Of a stretch of DNA of 64,000 nt, positions 42,206 to 49,844 are shown piece by piece (positions within the stretch are counted from its first letter, which is position 1; each line of letters starts with the position of its first letter). The DNA lies in assembly GCA_016184115.1 (NCBI GenBank), contig JACPDH010000124.1, forward strand, positions 1-64,000. Reading direction: 5' to 3'. The position numbers and the translations under genes are program-made. The stretch comes from Acidobacteriota bacterium (GTDB lineage: Bacteria; Acidobacteriota; Thermoanaerobaculia; Gp7-AA8). The notes beneath the pieces were generated by a model. That model was not told the origin of the DNA. It did not search any database and was given only the letters and a program-made list of their open reading frames with translations.

Positions 42206-43252
42206 TCACTCCCCTTTGTCCGCGAGTTTGCGCTCGAGCTCAGCGACGCGCTTTTCGAGTGCTTTCATTCGCTCGAGCTGCTTCGGCAACCGGGCGAGCG
42301 AGGCGTCGCTGCGCATCTTGTCTCCGAGCGGGCGAGCCGGTGAACCCGAAAGCTGGATCGGTCCTTCCCAATCCTTGGTCACTGCCGACTGTGCCGTAAC
42401 CACGACCTGGTCGCCGAGCTTGATATGACCGACGAGTCCCGCCTGTCCGGCGAGAACGCAGTAGTCGCCGAGCTCCGACGAGCCCGCGATGCCCGACATC
42501 GAGACGAGAAAGCAGTGCTTCCCGACACGGACGTTGTGCCCTACCTGCACGAGATTGTCGATCTTCGTCCCGTCACCGATCACCGTCTCGCCAAGCGCGG
42601 CCCGGTCGATCGTCGTCGAGGCGCCAATCTCCACGTCGTCGCCAACGCGAACGATTCCGATCTGCGGGATCTTCATGTGCCGCCCTCCCGTCGTCGCGAA
42701 ACCGAAGCCATCGGAACCGATGACCGCACCCGCGTGGACGATGTTCCTCTCGCCAAGGATGCAGCCGTGATAGATCGTCACGTTAGGGTAAAGGACGGAG
42801 CCGCTTCCGATGCGAGCTCCCGCTCCGATCGAGCAGCCGTCAAAGACCACGCAATCGTCGCCGATCTCCGCGTTCTCGCCGATCGACACGAAGGGACCGA
42901 TGGCCACTCCGTTTCCAAGCCGCGCGGAGGCGGCGACCGAGGCAAGCGGAGAGACGCCTACCGCTGGGCCGGGAATGGCAGAAAACCACTTCGTGAGAAT
43001 CATCGCCAGCGCGACGTATGGATCATCGACACGAACGAATCGCTGCGAATCGGCGGGGTGCTTTCGGGAGACCAGCACCGCACACGCGTGCGAGGCATCG
43101 ACCTGCGCGGCGTACTTCGGATTTCCGAGGAATGAGATGTCGGTCAAGCCGGCGTCGGCAAGCGTCTTGACGCCCTCGATTTCGAGCGCTCCGTCGCCGG
43201 AAAACTCGCCGCCGACGAGCTCCACGATGTCCCTGAGACAAGGGCGTTTCAT
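42206..43252 (-). CDS. lpxD: UDP-3-O-acylglucosamine N-acyltransferase
   Basis: Third lipid A step. 348 residues: N-terminal uridine-binding domain (VELVGGEFSGDGALEIEGVK), a hexapeptide-repeat beta helix with IVHAGAVIGSDGFGFA and the catalytic His in VQVGHNVRVGKHC, and a C-terminal coiled helix (LPKQLERMKALEKRVAELER). The ATG at 43252 is preceded by TACAAT at only 9 nt and by no SD; the 66-codon extension upstream is not LpxD-like. First gene of the minus-strand lpxD-fabZ-lpxA-Gfo/Idh-mtnP run. Confidence 0.95.
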   Translation of the reverse strand: MKRPCLRDIVELVGGEFSGDGALEIEGVKTLADAGLTDISFLGNPKYAAQVDASHACAVLVSRKHPADSQRFVRVDDPYVALAMILTKWFSAIPGPAVGVSPLASVAASARLGNGVAIGPFVSIGENAEIGDDCVVFDGCSIGAGARIGSGSVLYPNVTIYHGCILGERNIVHAGAVIGSDGFGFATTGGRHMKIPQIGIVRVGDDVEIGASTTIDRAALGETVIGDGTKIDNLVQVGHNVRVGKHCFLVSMSGIAGSSELGDYCVLAGQAGLVGHIKLGDQVVVTAQSAVTKDWEGPIQLSGSPARPLGDKMRSDASLARLPKQLERMKALEKRVAELERKLADKGE

Positions 43253-43261
43253 CGGCCGCGC

Positions 43262-43267
43262 ATTGTA
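43262..43267 (-). promoter_or_regulatory. Extended -10 element 9 nt before lpxD
   Basis: TGC-TACAAT on the minus strand, 9 nt before the lpxD ATG. Transcription would begin within about 3 nt of the ATG, suggesting a leaderless mRNA. No -35 at the usual distance. Confidence 0.4.
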
Positions 43268-43337
43268 GCAGCAGTACCCGCGGGGGTCGCGCACGCTGCG
43301 CCGCAGGTGCCAAACCCCGGCGTTGCCCTGGGATTCG

Positions 43338-43357
43338 TGCAGGAGTACGCTCCTGCA
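43338..43357. promoter_or_regulatory. Palindrome upstream of the secreted repeat protein
   Basis: TGCAGGAG-TACG-CTCCTGCA, a perfect 8-bp inverted repeat with a 4-nt centre, ends 3 nt before the GGAGGT SD region of the gene at 43371. It may be an operator or an mRNA hairpin controlling ribosome access. Confidence 0.4.
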
Positions 43358-43370
43358 ATCGGAGGTCGCC

Positions 43371-46190
43371 ATGGCCCATGCGTCCCGTTCCTTCCTGATC
43401 AGTCTCTTCGTCCTTGCCACCTTCGCGCCCGATCTGGGAGCGCGAATCATCTCCTACGCGCCTGTCACCGACCAATTCGGCCGCCCGGCGGTCCAGCAGC
43501 GCGAGAACCGCTACTACCTTCTCGTCGAAAGTGCAGTCGGCGCCATACCGCCATCACCTTTTCCTGGCGGCTCCTTCCTCGAACCGGTCTCTGGGACGAT
43601 CGTGCTTCACGACGTCACGGGCGCGGACGAGCCGCGACAGCTGATGGTTACCGCGCCGGATGGGAACATCTTCACGATCGCCGCGCTGCACCAGTCGTCC
43701 ACCGGCGACCTTCGCATTCTGGTAGGAACCGACGCAGACCTGAATGGCGGGCGAACGTCATCGATCCGCTATCTCTATAGCCCCGACGCCGGCGCACATT
43801 GGCAGATCGTTGGACTCGATCCGGCTCTCGAGATTCCTGACTATTTTCGGCCCGATGTGGGTGGCCCTGTCGTCAGAGGGCGAGGCACACAAGTGCGACT
43901 CGGCAACGATGCGACTCCGTTTGTCTTCGCGGCACACGCGCCCTGGGCAAACGGCGTACCTGGCCGCGTCTCGATGTTCGCACTCGATGCGAACGGCAGC
44001 GTTCGCAAGCTCGCGCAGTTTGCCGCAGGCTCGAGTGCGATGCTCATCGGCTGTGACCAGAGCGGAAGCAGTTTTCTCGTGACCGGACGTCTGGAGACTG
44101 ACGGCGTAGCGGCAGCGAACGGGATTCGGACTCTGAAGCTCGATGGCACGATCGAGACCGTAGCGATCACCGATGACGTGAGCACGGCCATGGAGGGCTG
44201 GATCACGCCGGCGCGCCGTGTCTTCGTGGAGAGTCAGCATCCAGGCGGCACCCAGCAACTCAACCTTTTCGAAGGAGGCACGGTGCAGGCGATCCTCCCG
44301 CAGCCGCCGCAGACGACCGCCGCCGGACCTCTTCTGTTCAGCGTGCCGACCGCGGACTTTGAGGGTGCCTGGATCGTGCGACGCACTCCGAGTCAGCCGA
44401 CGCGGCTTTACCTGCACGACGGAACGTCGCTCAAGGAGCAATGGGCAGACGTTACCGCCCCGGCAATCGAAGCGGTTCACGCGAGTAGATCCGGATCCCG
44501 TGTCCTGATCCAGGTACATCGCGAGCGCGTTGATGACAACCGGATCATCATCGATCCCGCGCTCGCGATCTGGCAGGTAGGGACGAGCGCTCCGACGCGC
44601 TACGACGAGCTCTTCCTGAGTGAGGGAGAGGCGAAGATGTTCGTGAGCCTCGACGTCGACGCCGTGGCCGACGGTGCGCCGTTCGTCTTCGATTCGGCAC
44701 CTGTCGAACAACTGCCACCGCCGCCCATCTCGTCGGCGCCTGGCGGAGGAGACATCAGTCAGGAGTGGGGAGTCGTTCGCGCCTCACTGCGACAACGGCT
44801 CGTCCTTCCTGCCCTGGCCAGACTCGAAGGGGGCTATGGGAGTTTCTGGAAGACCGACCTGATCCTCGCAAACGGCGACGCGACGCCGCTCGAAGTCGAG
44901 CTCCGCTTCGCACAATCGGGGGCGGAGTCGCAGATCACAAAAACGATCGTGCTCGAGGCGAACGAGATTCGACTCGTTCCCGACGCACTCAAGAGCCTCT
45001 TCGATATGGAGCGGGGCGGCGGCGCCCTGTTCCTGACTCCCGAAGCTGGTCGCGACGTCGGCGTCACGAGTCGTACGTACAGCGAGTCATCGTCTGGCAC
45101 CTTCGGAATGGGAGTCGGGGCAACCGATCTATTCGCCTCATCGAGCGCGCGCTTCCCGCTGACGTTTGCCGGGGCATTTCAGGGAGAAGCAACCCGAACG
45201 AACCTTCTCGTCGTCGATGCGGCAGCACGTGGAACGAAGGTCGGATTCAACGCATCGGGCCCCACAGGCACGACCGGACGAACCGGCCTCGAGTTCGAGA
45301 CGACGCGCGGAGGTCAGATCCAGATCAACGACCTCGCGACAGTCGCAGCGGTTCCGCCGAGCCAGTCGGGAGCGCTCCGCTTCGAAACTCGTCGCGGGCA
45401 GTCGATTCCAATGCTCGTCTCGATCGACAACAAGACGAACGATCCGACGATGTTTCCGCCCGACGTGACCGCAAACGTCACGCGCGTCATTCCGATCATT
45501 GGACACGTCGACGGCGCGAACGGCTCGCGGTTCCGCACAGACTTGTTCCTTTACAACCCCTCGCCGGAGTTGAAAAGCGTGATACTCGCGTCGAAGCCGC
45601 TCGACGAGGCGGTTTTCGAGACGACGGTCTGGTTCACCCTTCTGCCATTCGAGTCCAAGCGTATCCCTGACGTCTACCAGACCGTCTTTCAGCGGACGGG
45701 GCTCGGGAGACTCCGGTTCCAATCCGACGCTCCATGGGAAACGGGGGGAATCCGAGTCAGTGCACGAATCTACACCGTCGACGATTCAGGCGGCACATAC
45801 GGGTACGTAATGCCTGCGTTGAATGCGTTCCAGTCCGCGAGCGCGGGCGAGTCGGTCGAGATTCTCGGCGGCGTCATCGATCCTCGATTCCGACTCAATC
45901 TCGCGATCGTCGACACCGCGGGACAGCCTAATGGCCAAAGCCAACGTGTCAACGTAGAGATCTTCGCCTCAGGAGGAACCCGCCTCGATTCGTTCGAGAC
46001 CAACGTGCCTAACGCGGGAGGCATTCAGCTTGCCGATCTGCTCACGGCACGCGGCCTCACGAGCGCCAACCCATCGCCGGTCGTCATTCGCGTTTCCCCG
46101 CTGGGAGGAAACTTCGGCGTCTTCGCGACGATGATCGACAACAGAACCAACGATCCGACCTACCTCGGCGCCGGACTCGCGTCGCACTGA
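43371..46190 (+). CDS. Large secreted protein with repeated beta-rich modules
   Basis: 939 residues. Signal peptide MAHASRSFLISLFVLATFAP; the ATG has a strong GGAGGT SD. The N-terminal half has sialidase/BNR-like stretches (IRYLYSPDAGAHWQIVG) suggesting a beta-propeller. The C-terminal half holds four related modules beginning FWKTDLILANGDATPLEVEL, ATRTNLLVVDAAARGTKVGF, RFRTDLFLYNPSPELKSVIL and RFRLNLAIVDTAGQPN; modules 2 and 4 end with the near-identical IDNKTNDPT and IDNRTNDPT. No sorting signal or cysteine pattern seen. Function unknown; exported or surface-exposed. It lies antisense inside the otherwise conserved bamA-skp-lpxD cluster. Confidence 0.85.
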   Translation: MAHASRSFLISLFVLATFAPDLGARIISYAPVTDQFGRPAVQQRENRYYLLVESAVGAIPPSPFPGGSFLEPVSGTIVLHDVTGADEPRQLMVTAPDGNIFTIAALHQSSTGDLRILVGTDADLNGGRTSSIRYLYSPDAGAHWQIVGLDPALEIPDYFRPDVGGPVVRGRGTQVRLGNDATPFVFAAHAPWANGVPGRVSMFALDANGSVRKLAQFAAGSSAMLIGCDQSGSSFLVTGRLETDGVAAANGIRTLKLDGTIETVAITDDVSTAMEGWITPARRVFVESQHPGGTQQLNLFEGGTVQAILPQPPQTTAAGPLLFSVPTADFEGAWIVRRTPSQPTRLYLHDGTSLKEQWADVTAPAIEAVHASRSGSRVLIQVHRERVDDNRIIIDPALAIWQVGTSAPTRYDELFLSEGEAKMFVSLDVDAVADGAPFVFDSAPVEQLPPPPISSAPGGGDISQEWGVVRASLRQRLVLPALARLEGGYGSFWKTDLILANGDATPLEVELRFAQSGAESQITKTIVLEANEIRLVPDALKSLFDMERGGGALFLTPEAGRDVGVTSRTYSESSSGTFGMGVGATDLFASSSARFPLTFAGAFQGEATRTNLLVVDAAARGTKVGFNASGPTGTTGRTGLEFETTRGGQIQINDLATVAAVPPSQSGALRFETRRGQSIPMLVSIDNKTNDPTMFPPDVTANVTRVIPIIGHVDGANGSRFRTDLFLYNPSPELKSVILASKPLDEAVFETTVWFTLLPFESKRIPDVYQTVFQRTGLGRLRFQSDAPWETGGIRVSARIYTVDDSGGTYGYVMPALNAFQSASAGESVEILGGVIDPRFRLNLAIVDTAGQPNGQSQRVNVEIFASGGTRLDSFETNVPNAGGIQLADLLTARGLTSANPSPVVIRVSPLGGNFGVFATMIDNRTNDPTYLGAGLASH

Positions 46191-46210
46191 TCCGCCGTAC
46201 TAGCCGCAAA

Positions 46211-46247
46211 GCACGACGAGCCTCCCGCAACGGGAGGCTCGTCGTGC
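46211..46247. terminator. Bidirectional terminator between the repeat protein and skp
   Basis: A perfect 17-bp stem (GCACGACGAGCCTCCCG) with a 3-nt loop, 20 nt behind the plus-strand stop and 22 nt behind the minus-strand skp stop. Neither side has a long U-run. Confidence 0.7.
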
Positions 46248-46269
46248 GACTACCAGTCAGGCTGGTTTG

Positions 46270-46812
46270 TTAGTTCTTCGGTGCGGCAGCCGGAGCAGCG
46301 TTTGCCTCGTTGAAGCGCTTGATCACCGTGTCGGTGACGTCGATCGCGTCGGAGGCGTAGACGAGACCCGATTCCATCTTGTTGAAGATGGCGGCGAATC
46401 CCATTTCCTTGCCGATCTGGTCGATCACGGGGCGGATCGCCTTCTCGAGGTCGAGGATCGCCTTCTCTTCCGCTTCGCGAACCTCACGCTGCGAATCCTG
46501 GGCGAAGCGCTGCAGCTCGATCTTCTTCTGGTCGAGCGCCTTCTGCATTTCCCCAAGCTTCTCGGGCGAGAGTGACATCCGCTTCGCCGTAATCTCCTTG
46601 TCGAGAGCGTCAGCGTCACCAGCGAGCTTCTTGCCCTGCTCCTGCTTCGCAGTCGCAAGCTTCTCGACCTTGTCGCGCGCCGCCTTACCCTGCGTCGACT
46701 CGAGCAGGACCTTCTGAACGTTGATGACCGCGATGCGCGACGGAGCGCTCGTCTGCGCCATCGCCGGGATCGCGATCGCGAATGCCACGAGCGCCATCAG
46801 TGTCTTCTTCAT
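46270..46812 (-). CDS. Periplasmic chaperone Skp/OmpH family
   Basis: 180 residues: signal peptide MKKTLMALVAFAIAIPAMAQ, the conserved IAVINVQKVLLESTQGKAAR strand-helix, then a long coiled coil (DALDKEITAKRMSLSPEKLG onward) and a short Ala/Pro tail. Skp holds outer-membrane proteins during transit to BamA, whose gene lies just upstream on the same strand, 56 nt away. Length is normal. Confidence 0.92.
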   Translation of the reverse strand: MKKTLMALVAFAIAIPAMAQTSAPSRIAVINVQKVLLESTQGKAARDKVEKLATAKQEQGKKLAGDADALDKEITAKRMSLSPEKLGEMQKALDQKKIELQRFAQDSQREVREAEEKAILDLEKAIRPVIDQIGKEMGFAAIFNKMESGLVYASDAIDVTDTVIKRFNEANAAPAAAPKN

Positions 46813-46868
46813 GTGGTTCTCCTTCTGTTCCCCGGAAGCGATCGCCTCCGGAGAGGTTTTTCGATTTC

Positions 46869-49259
46869 TCAGAACGTGTTGCCGATCGAAAACTGGAACG
46901 TCTCGAACTGATCGAGCGGCTGCGGATCGACGTTGTATGCGTAGATGAACCGGAGCGGGAACTGGAACACGGGGAGGAAAATCCTGAGCTCCGCGCCGGC
47001 CGAGTAGCGTAGCGCACCGAGGTCGAAGTTCTCCTTGTACCCGTAGGCCTGGCCCGCATCGGCGAAGAGCACGAAGCGTAGAGGGTCGTTGACCTTGTAG
47101 ACGTATTCCACGTTGAACACGCCGAAGCTGTACCCGCCGACGACGCTCGTGACTCCGTTGACCGCTTCCCTCGGGCCAATGCTATACGCGTCGAAGCCGC
47201 GGACCGACTGCTCTCCACCGACGAAGAAGCGCTCCGAGCGCGGCACACAAAGCTTGTTGTCGTGTTGATCGAGGTCGTCGAAGTAGTTCGCGCAGTCGTC
47301 GTCCGTCGGGTAGATGTAACCACCTTCGCCGTTGAACGTGATCGTGCTGCGCTTCGACAGCGGGTGAAAATAGCTGAAATTCACGATCGGCTTGACCATG
47401 CTGATCGTTCCGCCGAGCCCGCCGCCGACGTACGACACTGCCGCACTGAGCCGTGTACCGCGGAACGTGTCGAAGGGGTTATCGCGAGAATCGTACCGGT
47501 ACGCCGGCACGATCGCCGAGGTGATGAACTCCTCGTTGAATACGGTCGGTAGCGGCACGTTGCCGTTGTCGTCGGGAGCGTTGACGAATGATTGCTTCTC
47601 CTTGCGGTCTTCGTAACCGTAGGTGAATGAAATGCTCTCGAAGCGCCCGATGCGGTATCCGTAGCTGGTCGTTCCCCCTTTGCCCGTGCTCTCGAACCCG
47701 ACCGCGTCGGGAAGCGTCGTCGCACGGTCGTAGATGCTGATTCCGAGGCTGTGGGGGCGATCCATGAACCAGGGGTCGGTGTAACTGAGGCTGAAGAAGT
47801 TCTGCCGGCTGCCGCGCTGGTAGCTGATCCCAGCCATGTTGCCGTTGCCAAGCAGGTTGCGCGTGGAGAACTGGAACGTACCGAAGAAGCCGTACGCCTC
47901 CGAATATCCTCCGCCGAACTGGACGTCGTTCTTGCCTTCTTCCTTTCCTTTGACCGTGATGTCGACCGTCTTCGTTTCCTGGTTGACCCTGAACTCGGGA
48001 TTCTCGGTCACCTTGAAGTAGCCAAGCTGGCCGAGCTTGTACATCGAGGCTTTGAACGTCTCCATGTCCATGATCGAGCCTTCATGGATGAAGATCTCGC
48101 GACGCAACACCTTGTCGCGCGTAACGTTGTTGCCCTCGAATTCGAGGCGTCCCAGACGGAACTGGTCACCCTCGAAAACCTCGATATCGACGTCGACGAC
48201 GTTCTCTTCGACTTCGTGGTAGTCCGCGTTGATGTAGGCGTAGATGTAGCCGCGACGGCGGTAGGCCTCTTCGAAGAACTCGAGCCGAGACTGGATCGGC
48301 CCGCGGCGCAGAATCTCGCCCTTCTTGAGCGGCCAGTTCGCCAGAATCACGTCGGGCGTGAAGACCGTCGCGCCGGTCACGTTCACGTTGCGGAACGTGT
48401 GCACGGTTCCTTCGCGCACGGGGATGCTCACTCTGACTTTGGGCTTCTTCTTCTTTGGGTTGATCGTCGTGACCTTCGGATCGCCGAACTGCACGTCCTT
48501 GTAGCCGCGGTCAAGATAGTAGTTCCTGATTCGCTCGAGATCCTCTTCAAGCTTCGAGGGAATGTAGAGGTTCCGCTTGCGGGCCCAGGTGTAGAGGTTG
48601 TGAATCTTGACGTCTTTCATCTTCGACCGGAGTCGCCGGTCGGAGTAGACCTCGTTCCCTTCGAACTCGATTCTGCCGACTCGCGCCTTGATCCCCTCGT
48701 TGATCGTGAAGATCACCCGCTTTTCGTTCGGGTTCGGCCGGTCCTCGAGCGATGTCTCGACCGTCACGCCCTCGAATCCGCCTTCCGCGTAGGTCGTCTT
48801 GATGACCTCGGCAGCGCGCTTGATCATGATCTGGTCAACGGTGCGCCCCACATTGAGATCGATCTTCGCGGTCTCGAGCGCTTCGGCGATCTTCGAGGTG
48901 TTGAGGTTCTTGTTGCCGCGGTACTCGACCGCCGCAATCCGGGGACGTTCCTTGACGGTCACCTTGAGGATGACGCCCGTCGACCCCTTCTCAGCGTCGA
49001 TCCGGACATCGTCGAAGAGCCCGGTTTGCCAAAGATTCAGGTAGTTCGTCCGGACGGCGTCAGGGAAGAACGGGCGACCGATCTCGACGCCGAGGTAGAC
49101 CCGAATGGTCTCCTGCGCGACCGAAGCGTTGCCGGTCACTTCGAATTTTTCGACGTTGAGCCCAGCCATGCCGATCAGCGGATCGGTCGGCAACGCCTGA
49201 GCGTACGCGGCCAGAGGGGCGAACACGATCGCCAGCAGTAGAAGAGACAGTCGTTTCAT
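46869..49259 (-). CDS. bamA: Outer membrane protein assembly factor BamA
   Basis: 796 residues. Signal peptide MKRLSLLLLAIVFAPLAAYA; five POTRA domains (about 30-420, for example VRTNYLNLWQTGLFDDVRID and EAYRRRGYIYAYINADYHEV), and a C-terminal 16-strand barrel ending in Phe (FQFSIGNTF). The VRGF lock motif appears as SVRGFDAYSIGPRE. The upstream 19 codons of the longer frame are not signal-like. A TAGAAT with extended TGC lies about 97 nt upstream. With skp it forms the start of the usual outer-membrane biogenesis cluster. Confidence 0.95.
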   Translation of the reverse strand: MKRLSLLLLAIVFAPLAAYAQALPTDPLIGMAGLNVEKFEVTGNASVAQETIRVYLGVEIGRPFFPDAVRTNYLNLWQTGLFDDVRIDAEKGSTGVILKVTVKERPRIAAVEYRGNKNLNTSKIAEALETAKIDLNVGRTVDQIMIKRAAEVIKTTYAEGGFEGVTVETSLEDRPNPNEKRVIFTINEGIKARVGRIEFEGNEVYSDRRLRSKMKDVKIHNLYTWARKRNLYIPSKLEEDLERIRNYYLDRGYKDVQFGDPKVTTINPKKKKPKVRVSIPVREGTVHTFRNVNVTGATVFTPDVILANWPLKKGEILRRGPIQSRLEFFEEAYRRRGYIYAYINADYHEVEENVVDVDIEVFEGDQFRLGRLEFEGNNVTRDKVLRREIFIHEGSIMDMETFKASMYKLGQLGYFKVTENPEFRVNQETKTVDITVKGKEEGKNDVQFGGGYSEAYGFFGTFQFSTRNLLGNGNMAGISYQRGSRQNFFSLSYTDPWFMDRPHSLGISIYDRATTLPDAVGFESTGKGGTTSYGYRIGRFESISFTYGYEDRKEKQSFVNAPDDNGNVPLPTVFNEEFITSAIVPAYRYDSRDNPFDTFRGTRLSAAVSYVGGGLGGTISMVKPIVNFSYFHPLSKRSTITFNGEGGYIYPTDDDCANYFDDLDQHDNKLCVPRSERFFVGGEQSVRGFDAYSIGPREAVNGVTSVVGGYSFGVFNVEYVYKVNDPLRFVLFADAGQAYGYKENFDLGALRYSAGAELRIFLPVFQFPLRFIYAYNVDPQPLDQFETFQFSIGNTF

Positions 49260-49355
49260 CAGTGAGTGTGCAGAGGGGGATATCCCTCGGACGGTGAGAC
49301 GCCCGGCTAGTGCCAAACGTTTCGCGTCCCTCGCTCCCCGTGCAAAACGGCGCGA

Positions 49356-49361
49356 ATTCTA
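49356..49361 (-). promoter_or_regulatory. Extended -10 of the bamA promoter
   Basis: Minus-strand TGC-TAGAAT; start near 49349 gives a leader of about 90 nt. Just upstream is GGAAT followed after 17 nt by GTT, one nucleotide short of SigR-type spacing, so a second promoter is conceivable but not claimed. Confidence 0.4.
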
Positions 49362-49432
49362 GCAAAGAAACGCGAGGCAGGCGGGAAGATTCCTCTCCGT
49401 TTTCCAACCCGAAACCGCAAGGTCACCGAAGT

Positions 49433-49819
49433 TCAGTCCTCAGCGTAGGTGGCAAGCCCCTTCCCGAACGACCAATCTTCCCTCGAAACCTCGACCAGGG
49501 AGACCACCAGATCGTCGGGCCGGAGGCTCACTGCACGCTCGAGATTCCGCGCGATCCGGCGATAGAGATTGCGCTTGACCTCCACCGTTCGCCCCGCGTT
49601 GAGGGTCACCTCCACGATGATCAGCGCATCGGTGCGGTCGACTCCACTGTACGACGGGTGAGCGAGGAGCTCGTGCGGCTCGAGCTGGTTGAATATCTGT
49701 ATCTTGCCGTCTGCAGGCGCCGACACTGCGGTGACGAGCGCCTCGTGGATCGCTTCGCTCACCAACCGGAGATACTCCTCGCCTTTCCCTTTACGAAGAT
49801 GGATCTTCACGAGCGGCAT
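49433..49819 (-). CDS. Tautomerase-superfamily protein
   Basis: 128 residues beginning MPLVKIHLRKGK, so the catalytic Pro would be residue 2 (position 1 after Met removal), as in 4-oxalocrotonate tautomerase relatives. Length and the pattern YLRLVSEAIHEALVTAV and AGRTVEVKRNLYRRIARNLE match the longer malonate-semialdehyde-decarboxylase/cis-CaaD-like subgroup. Substrate unknown. It lies 25 nt behind clpC on the same strand. Confidence 0.82.
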   Translation of the reverse strand: MPLVKIHLRKGKGEEYLRLVSEAIHEALVTAVSAPADGKIQIFNQLEPHELLAHPSYSGVDRTDALIIVEVTLNAGRTVEVKRNLYRRIARNLERAVSLRPDDLVVSLVEVSREDWSFGKGLATYAED

Positions 49820-49844
49820 GCGTACTCCCCTCCCCAGTCACGTT

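Noticed and set aside
49370-49400. GGAAT-N17-GTT upstream of bamA as a fifth SigR-like promoter
   Set aside because: Spacing is one nucleotide short of the accepted 18-19; an extended -10 (TGC-TAGAAT) nearby explains transcription.
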